A stretch of DNA of 24,329 nucleotides from Candidatus Poribacteria bacterium (lineage in GTDB: Bacteria > Poribacteria > DTPJ01 > WJIO01): positions 1-24,329 of the forward strand of contig WJIO01000309.1 in NCBI GenBank assembly GCA_014730235.1, read 5' to 3'. The translations under genes and the position numbers were made by a program. Below, in pieces: positions 20,035 to 24,329 of this stretch (positions are counted from its first letter, which is position 1; every line of letters begins with the position of its first letter). The notes under the pieces are model-generated. The model made no database searches. It was not told the DNA's origin and saw nothing but the letters and a program-made list of their open reading frames with translations.

Positions 20035-22863
20035 CTATCTAATCACTGCTACGAGTTTATTCATATTCTTATTAGTCTTATCTTTTTTATAGGTAATCCT
20101 GCATATAAAGATGCCGTTATGTACGTATTCACTGGATGATTCGGCTTTGCCATCCCAGGCCAGGGAGTTATCCCCTCTTCCCTGCTCTTTCAGCAAAGCC
20201 ACTCTATCACCAGCAATGTTATATATTTCGATCTTGTATTCGTCTACATCACGATTAAATGAAAACGTAAGAAGTTCCATCTCAGGATTGAAGTATTTCG
20301 GCGGCGTAATTATTACATCCTCAGTAGAAACAGAAGGAGCAACCGGGCTTGTGTAGGCAACAACATAATATTGATCCAGATAATCTATTCGGGCGGTTAT
20401 TTTATTTTCTTCCTCCAGGATATTGATATTTGGTATCTGTATCCATTCTTTAGCCTGAGTTTTGTATGCGTATATAGACAACTCCGTTTCAGCAGTTCCT
20501 AAAGGTAAAGCAAGTTCATCATAATACATATTCATATCTGCATTCTGGGAAAGCTGGACATCATATACGCTTAATTCCAGAGCTGTATCTGATACAAGAC
20601 TTAATTCTGAAACAATACCGGGGAAATCCTCAGTTTCGTTTACTGTAAGTGAATTCAGTTCAACAGGATTTTCACCAACAGCTGTGGTAGAAGCATATAT
20701 AGTCAGGTAGGTTTTACCACCATATCTGATGACTATATTTTCCGCCATATCAAGGGCAAACTGGTATGTATATATAGCCTTTGTACCGGCTTTATCTGTG
20801 GCTATAATAACAATTGTATATGTATCAGATATCAATAACGGTTCATCCAGCTTATTTATAAGCTTGGTGTTTTCATCATCCAGAATTAACTCGCCGTCAA
20901 TAGTCTCATTATTGGAGTTACGGACATATATGGTAGAATTTTCCAGATCAACCCCAGTTCCGGTAAGACCATCAGTCAATACTGCGCTGACTTCCTGTAT
21001 GGGTTGGGTATAAGGATCAATTGGTCTTCCTTCAGTATCAAACTCTGTGGGAACCGGTTGAACAGTATTGGGAACAACAACAGGTGCACTGGTGTCGGCT
21101 ACAGTGAAGATATACAAGGACGGTTCTACAGCCTTATTTCCCCTCTTATCTACAGGTACAACAGAGATAGTATATGTTCCACTTATGCTTAACTCATTAT
21201 CGAGAATAAGCTTAACTACATTTATACTAAAGGGCAAAAGCTGTCCTGCCAGTTTATTTCCTAAAGGATCTAACAAAGATACTGTTGACTGAATAGGATC
21301 AACACCAGAACCGCCGGCCCCATCATCCAGAGTAACGGAAACCTCTTTAATCTGATCTCTACCGGGATCAATTATTGATCCAGCGCTGGGTGTTGTGGAG
21401 GCTATTATAGGTGGATCATCATCTATAGCAATAAGCTCATCCCTGTCCACAGTAACAGCTTTCCTTCTACTATAAGCTGTTATACCATGATGTCTGGCAG
21501 GCACAGCATGCCATTTTTCACCTATTATTATGCCGCTGGGGCCTGTTAGATATCCAGCAAACTCATATGTACGCCCAACAAGTTCACATTCCAGATTAAC
21601 CAGATAAGTGCCATCAGGTATAAATTCCGCTTCCCAACCTACCGAGAACCTTGATTCATAATATGGACCGTCTTCAGATTCAAAAGGTCCAGATAATGGT
21701 ATTAATGTGTCCCAGTCGTTCTTTTTATTGTCATCAGGAACATCCAATAAATCATTAGGAAGACCGAAATAGTTGCCTGAACCGGGTGGTACATCAGAAG
21801 GCATTTTACCACGAGGCCAGCCGTTGGGTGCAAAGTCTGTGTCAGCATTTGGGGTCATGTCATGGTCGAAAACAAACTGGGTTGAGCCAGATGAATTAAA
21901 TATGGAAATACCCATGAGGGCAAAGGGATATATATCATCATCATCTTCAGTACTTGTGGTTATGTAATTTTCGTTGCCAAAACCCAGAACACTTAGCTGT
22001 TCCTCAGAAGCATAGAGCATTACGTCAAATGTTATCCAGGCCACATCTTCCACATCATCCCCGTCGGGAGAAAAGGGATTAGGGGCTATCAGGGAATTAT
22101 CAATCTCCATTCTAACTGTGCTTAATATACATCCACCGCGAGTTGATATAGCTTCATTTCCTGCAGTATCAGTTGCGTTGATCTCATAGGTGTATATTCC
22201 ATCTGGCAGCATGTTGCCCTGATTATCATTACCATCCCATGAAGTCTGGTTTTCACCGGGTTTGCCTGATGGTGTGCCAAGTTTTCTAACAAGTTGATTA
22301 TCAGGACTGTAAATATCAATTGATACAGTTGATGCTTCGGTTAAAATATATCTTATGTAGGCCACCTGATAATTTGGATTAAAGGGATCAGGGGCTACAC
22401 TGTCATTAGTCAATACAGGACGAGTACCGTCAATAGTAACAGTAGGAGTCATATCATCTTCAGGATCAGTTAATACCTCGGTATTGTCCTCGGCAATAAA
22501 CCTTACAATAATTGGTCCCTCACTTACGGTATCACCCTCAAATATGGTATAATCCAACTCATGGATATTATCACCTGAAATAGCATCACCATTTGTACCA
22601 TCGTCATAAAGTTGTATGCTTTCATGTACGGTGCTAATATCAACTACTACACTACCGGGCATATCCGTCTCAACGGCAAAATGCAGAACATCGCCTATAT
22701 TCAGGGGTTCATCATCAACATCCCAGTAAACATTTATATCAATTACTTCCGCAGCATAAGCAGATGTTGATATAAAAGCCATAACACACAGCAGGAGTAT
22801 GAATACACCGTTTCTGTTATTTTCCAGAGCTTTTGGCATTGATGTATAATTCCTATCTATCAT
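20035..22863 (-). CDS. Secreted modular Ig-like/FlgD-like protein
   Basis: This 942-aa protein has a signal peptide core VFILLLCVMAFISTSAYA. In order it shows: an N-terminal Ig-like domain (DGTNGDAISGDN, about 40-150); a FlgD-like Ig (PDPFNPN, TSWDGNDNQGNMLPDGIY); a second FlgD-like Ig with a large loop insertion (NPFSPDGDDVED); two Ig modules of the giant protein's triad family (GGSGVDP and TGTGVDLENS, about 485-690); a ZU5-like domain (about 695-850); and a terminal FlgD-like domain (YKIEIYNIAGDRVALL, SLAWDGK) ending LVAVIR. The tail order matches the giant protein. The ATG at 22863 has AAGGA nine bases upstream; a GTG at 22869 and an ATG at 22839 are alternatives. It starts about 31 bp after the secretin stop, so cotranscription is likely. 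No enzyme domain is seen. It is probably a surface or pilus-associated structural protein. Confidence 0.87.
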   Translation of the reverse strand: MIDRNYTSMPKALENNRNGVFILLLCVMAFISTSAYAAEVIDINVYWDVDDEPLNIGDVLHFAVETDMPGSVVVDISTVHESIQLYDDGTNGDAISGDNIHELDYTIFEGDTVSEGPIIVRFIAEDNTEVLTDPEDDMTPTVTIDGTRPVLTNDSVAPDPFNPNYQVAYIRYILTEASTVSIDIYSPDNQLVRKLGTPSGKPGENQTSWDGNDNQGNMLPDGIYTYEINATDTAGNEAISTRGGCILSTVRMEIDNSLIAPNPFSPDGDDVEDVAWITFDVMLYASEEQLSVLGFGNENYITTSTEDDDDIYPFALMGISIFNSSGSTQFVFDHDMTPNADTDFAPNGWPRGKMPSDVPPGSGNYFGLPNDLLDVPDDNKKNDWDTLIPLSGPFESEDGPYYESRFSVGWEAEFIPDGTYLVNLECELVGRTYEFAGYLTGPSGIIIGEKWHAVPARHHGITAYSRRKAVTVDRDELIAIDDDPPIIASTTPSAGSIIDPGRDQIKEVSVTLDDGAGGSGVDPIQSTVSLLDPLGNKLAGQLLPFSINVVKLILDNELSISGTYTISVVPVDKRGNKAVEPSLYIFTVADTSAPVVVPNTVQPVPTEFDTEGRPIDPYTQPIQEVSAVLTDGLTGTGVDLENSTIYVRNSNNETIDGELILDDENTKLINKLDEPLLISDTYTIVIIATDKAGTKAIYTYQFALDMAENIVIRYGGKTYLTIYASTTAVGENPVELNSLTVNETEDFPGIVSELSLVSDTALELSVYDVQLSQNADMNMYYDELALPLGTAETELSIYAYKTQAKEWIQIPNINILEEENKITARIDYLDQYYVVAYTSPVAPSVSTEDVIITPPKYFNPEMELLTFSFNRDVDEYKIEIYNIAGDRVALLKEQGRGDNSLAWDGKAESSSEYVHNGIFICRITYKKDKTNKNMNKLVAVIR

Positions 22864-22870
22864 GTTCACC

Positions 22871-22877
22871 GTTCCTT
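22871..22877 (-). promoter_or_regulatory. Ribosome binding site of the 942-aa modular protein
   Basis: AAGGAAC precedes two possible starts. Counting from AAGGA, it is nine bases from the ATG at 22863 and only three from the GTG at 22869. The ATG has the better spacing. Confidence 0.55.
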
Positions 22878-22894
22878 ATACATTTCAACGCTGG

Positions 22895-24329
22895 CTAATT
22901 TTTGTTACTGCCAGCATAAACATTAGATACTATCCTGGGTGTGATGAAAATCGTAACTTCGCTACGCTGGTTAGTCTCACGCTGGGTGGAAAACACCTTA
23001 CCAATTAACGGTATATCACCAACTATAGGCACTTTTGACACAACATCGCTGGTCTTTTCGGAAATAAGACCTGCAATGGCAACAGTATCACCACTTTTTA
23101 CCAAGACCTGGTTACGGGTGGTTTTGGTGGTAATCCGGGGTTGCCCGGAAGGCGTAAACCCGCCTTCACTGCTGACAGATGTAGAAAGCACCAGACTAAT
23201 CATGTTATCCTCTTTAACATAAGGTGTGGCGGCGAGAACTATACCAACTTCTTCAAAAACCGTATCCACCTGCTGAATACCATCCTGGATGAAGGTTTTG
23301 CTGTATGGTATACGGTCACCGCTGTGGAAAATTGCTGGATGGTCTTCCACGGTGGTAATGCTGGGATTTGATAAAACTTTAAGATCTGAACTGGTATTTA
23401 GCACATCTAATATTCCGGTAAATTTTTCAACAGGAATTATACCTTTTGCTATTATACCCCCGTAATCACCGGAGAAAGAAATAGATATATCATCTTCTTT
23501 GCTAACGGCAGTCCAATCAATACCCATATCATTATCATCAGTGAGGAGACCTTCAACAATATAAGCTTCAATCTCCACCTGGGGAACCGGAACGTCTACA
23601 TTTTTAATTTCTTTTTCAATTTTCACCATAGAGCTTTCAATATCGGATACAACTATGTAACCTCCCTGCCCTACGGCTTCATCTAACTTAATACCTGTAC
23701 CAGCACCACCGGATATACCCATGCTTCCGGAACTTCCACTGCTACCTTCTGACTGCTGGTTTTTTTCCTCTTCAGACTCTATAGCTAAAGCCATACCCTG
23801 CTCACTAAGCAAAGGAGTAATAATAGCAACGGCTTTTTCAGGACTAATGTAATTGAGTTTGAAAACACGTTTGACAATTTTTTCAACCACAACTTCTTCG
23901 GTTTTTACAGGCTTCCCGGAAACTATTTCTATTACGTTTTCATCAGTTACTTTTTTATCCAATCTCTGTATAGCTTCTCTGGCTTTTTGAATTTCCTTTT
24001 CAGTCGCTATAACAATGAGGGAATTTGTTCTTCTATCAGTCAACACAGTTCCTTTATCATCTAATAATTTTTCAATAACCTGTTGAATATCGGAAGCTAC
24101 AGCATACTTAAGCTCAAAGAATTCAGAAATCTTTTCAGGTTCCGGTTCTTTAACAACCTCTAGAGATTTTTCTTTTGGTTTCATAATTTCAATTTCATTC
24201 AGGGGAACTACACGAATTAAACCATCTTCTTGAACATATCCAAATCCTTCAGCTTTTAGTATTTCATCGAGGGCGGATTTTAATGGAACATCCACCAGAT
24301 GAACAGTAACATTGCCTCTTACATTACTC
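22895..24329 (-). CDS. pilQ: Secretin of the PilQ/GspD family (5' end outside window)
   Basis: The frame is open to the window edge, and the upstream codons read SNVRGNVTVHLVDVPLKSAL. That is the end of the STN domain that precedes secretin repeats in PilQ. Next come an N1-type domain (FFELKYAVASDIQQVIEKLL, TNSLIVIATEKEI) and a second N domain (FKLNYISPEKAVAIITPLL) with a Ser/Gly-rich insert (about 185-205). The secretin core follows, with VEIEAYIVEG, the lip segment HSGDRIPYSKTF and the hallmark VPIVGDIPLIGKVFS. Secretins form the outer membrane gate of type IV pili and type II secretion. The STN end and direct STN-N1 order favour PilQ, but pilMNOP neighbours are not visible and GspD-like use cannot be excluded. 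AMIN domains, if present, lie outside. The 942-aa gene follows after about 31 bp. Confidence 0.88.
   Translation of the reverse strand, partial: SNVRGNVTVHLVDVPLKSALDEILKAEGFGYVQEDGLIRVVPLNEIEIMKPKEKSLEVVKEPEPEKISEFFELKYAVASDIQQVIEKLLDDKGTVLTDRRTNSLIVIATEKEIQKAREAIQRLDKKVTDENVIEIVSGKPVKTEEVVVEKIVKRVFKLNYISPEKAVAIITPLLSEQGMALAIESEEEKNQQSEGSSGSSGSMGISGGAGTGIKLDEAVGQGGYIVVSDIESSMVKIEKEIKNVDVPVPQVEIEAYIVEGLLTDDNDMGIDWTAVSKEDDISISFSGDYGGIIAKGIIPVEKFTGILDVLNTSSDLKVLSNPSITTVEDHPAIFHSGDRIPYSKTFIQDGIQQVDTVFEEVGIVLAATPYVKEDNMISLVLSTSVSSEGGFTPSGQPRITTKTTRNQVLVKSGDTVAIAGLISEKTSDVVSKVPIVGDIPLIGKVFSTQRETNQRSEVTIFITPRIVSNVYAGSNKN

Noticed and set aside
22122-22319. Small minus-strand open frame inside the 942-aa gene
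   Set aside because: It is a different frame of the same strand within a well-supported coding region, with no recognisable features.
22864-22869. GTG start for the 942-aa gene at 22869
   Set aside because: Its distance to AAGGA is only about three bases; the ATG two codons later has better spacing. The difference is two residues.
1-24329. tRNA, rRNA, transposase, integrase or attachment sites
   Set aside because: None was recognised on either strand.

Overview
The window reads as a fragment of a Gram-negative (outer-membrane-bearing) bacterium of moderate-to-low G+C content (judged by eye, not computed). The outer membrane is shown by a PilQ/GspD-type secretin and two PorV/UPF0164-type beta-barrel proteins. 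The giant Ig-like and FlgD-like surface proteins and the dockerin-tailed protein fit an uncultivated candidate-phylum bacterium with a type IX-like or type IV-pilus-linked surface apparatus. No rRNA or other lineage marker is present, so the phylum cannot be fixed.

Layout. Positions 1-774 (+) hold the 3' part of a secreted-type protein ending in a dockerin-like pair of calcium loops. It converges on a long minus-strand gene train, and two adjacent hairpins at 777-835 separate the two. In the direction of transcription the minus-strand train is: secretin (22895-24329, cut by the window edge); a 942-aa modular secreted protein (20035-22863); a PorV-like barrel (18774-19895); a 5436-aa giant modular secreted protein (2279-18589, two thirds of the window); and a second PorV-like barrel with a C-terminal TPR region (842-2245). 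The gap between the secretin and the 942-aa gene is about 31 bp, and that between the giant gene and the last barrel is 33 bp. The other two gaps, about 139 and 184 bp, carry two related REP-like repeats and several hairpins. No gene-free stretch exceeds 300 bases.

How the genes may work together. The train looks like two successive pairs of 'modular exported protein, then PorV-like barrel' following a secretin. Both modular proteins have Sec signal peptides. Both end in the same order of domains: a ZU5-like domain, then a terminal FlgD/CHU_C-like Ig domain closing on hydrophobic residues and Arg. In the known type IX system PorV carries proteins bearing a C-terminal sorting domain across the outer membrane. 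By analogy, and only as inference, each barrel here may serve the modular protein encoded just upstream. The type IX core genes (SprA/Sov, PorK-N) are not in the window.

The giant protein is the most remarkable object. Its central 18 Ig-like modules fall into six A-B-C triads, and these may pair into three six-module units. Several other domains are nested inside Ig folds. It also has four copies of a second module family, a calcium-motif insert and a G7-C-G6 tract near the start that could act as a frameshift switch.
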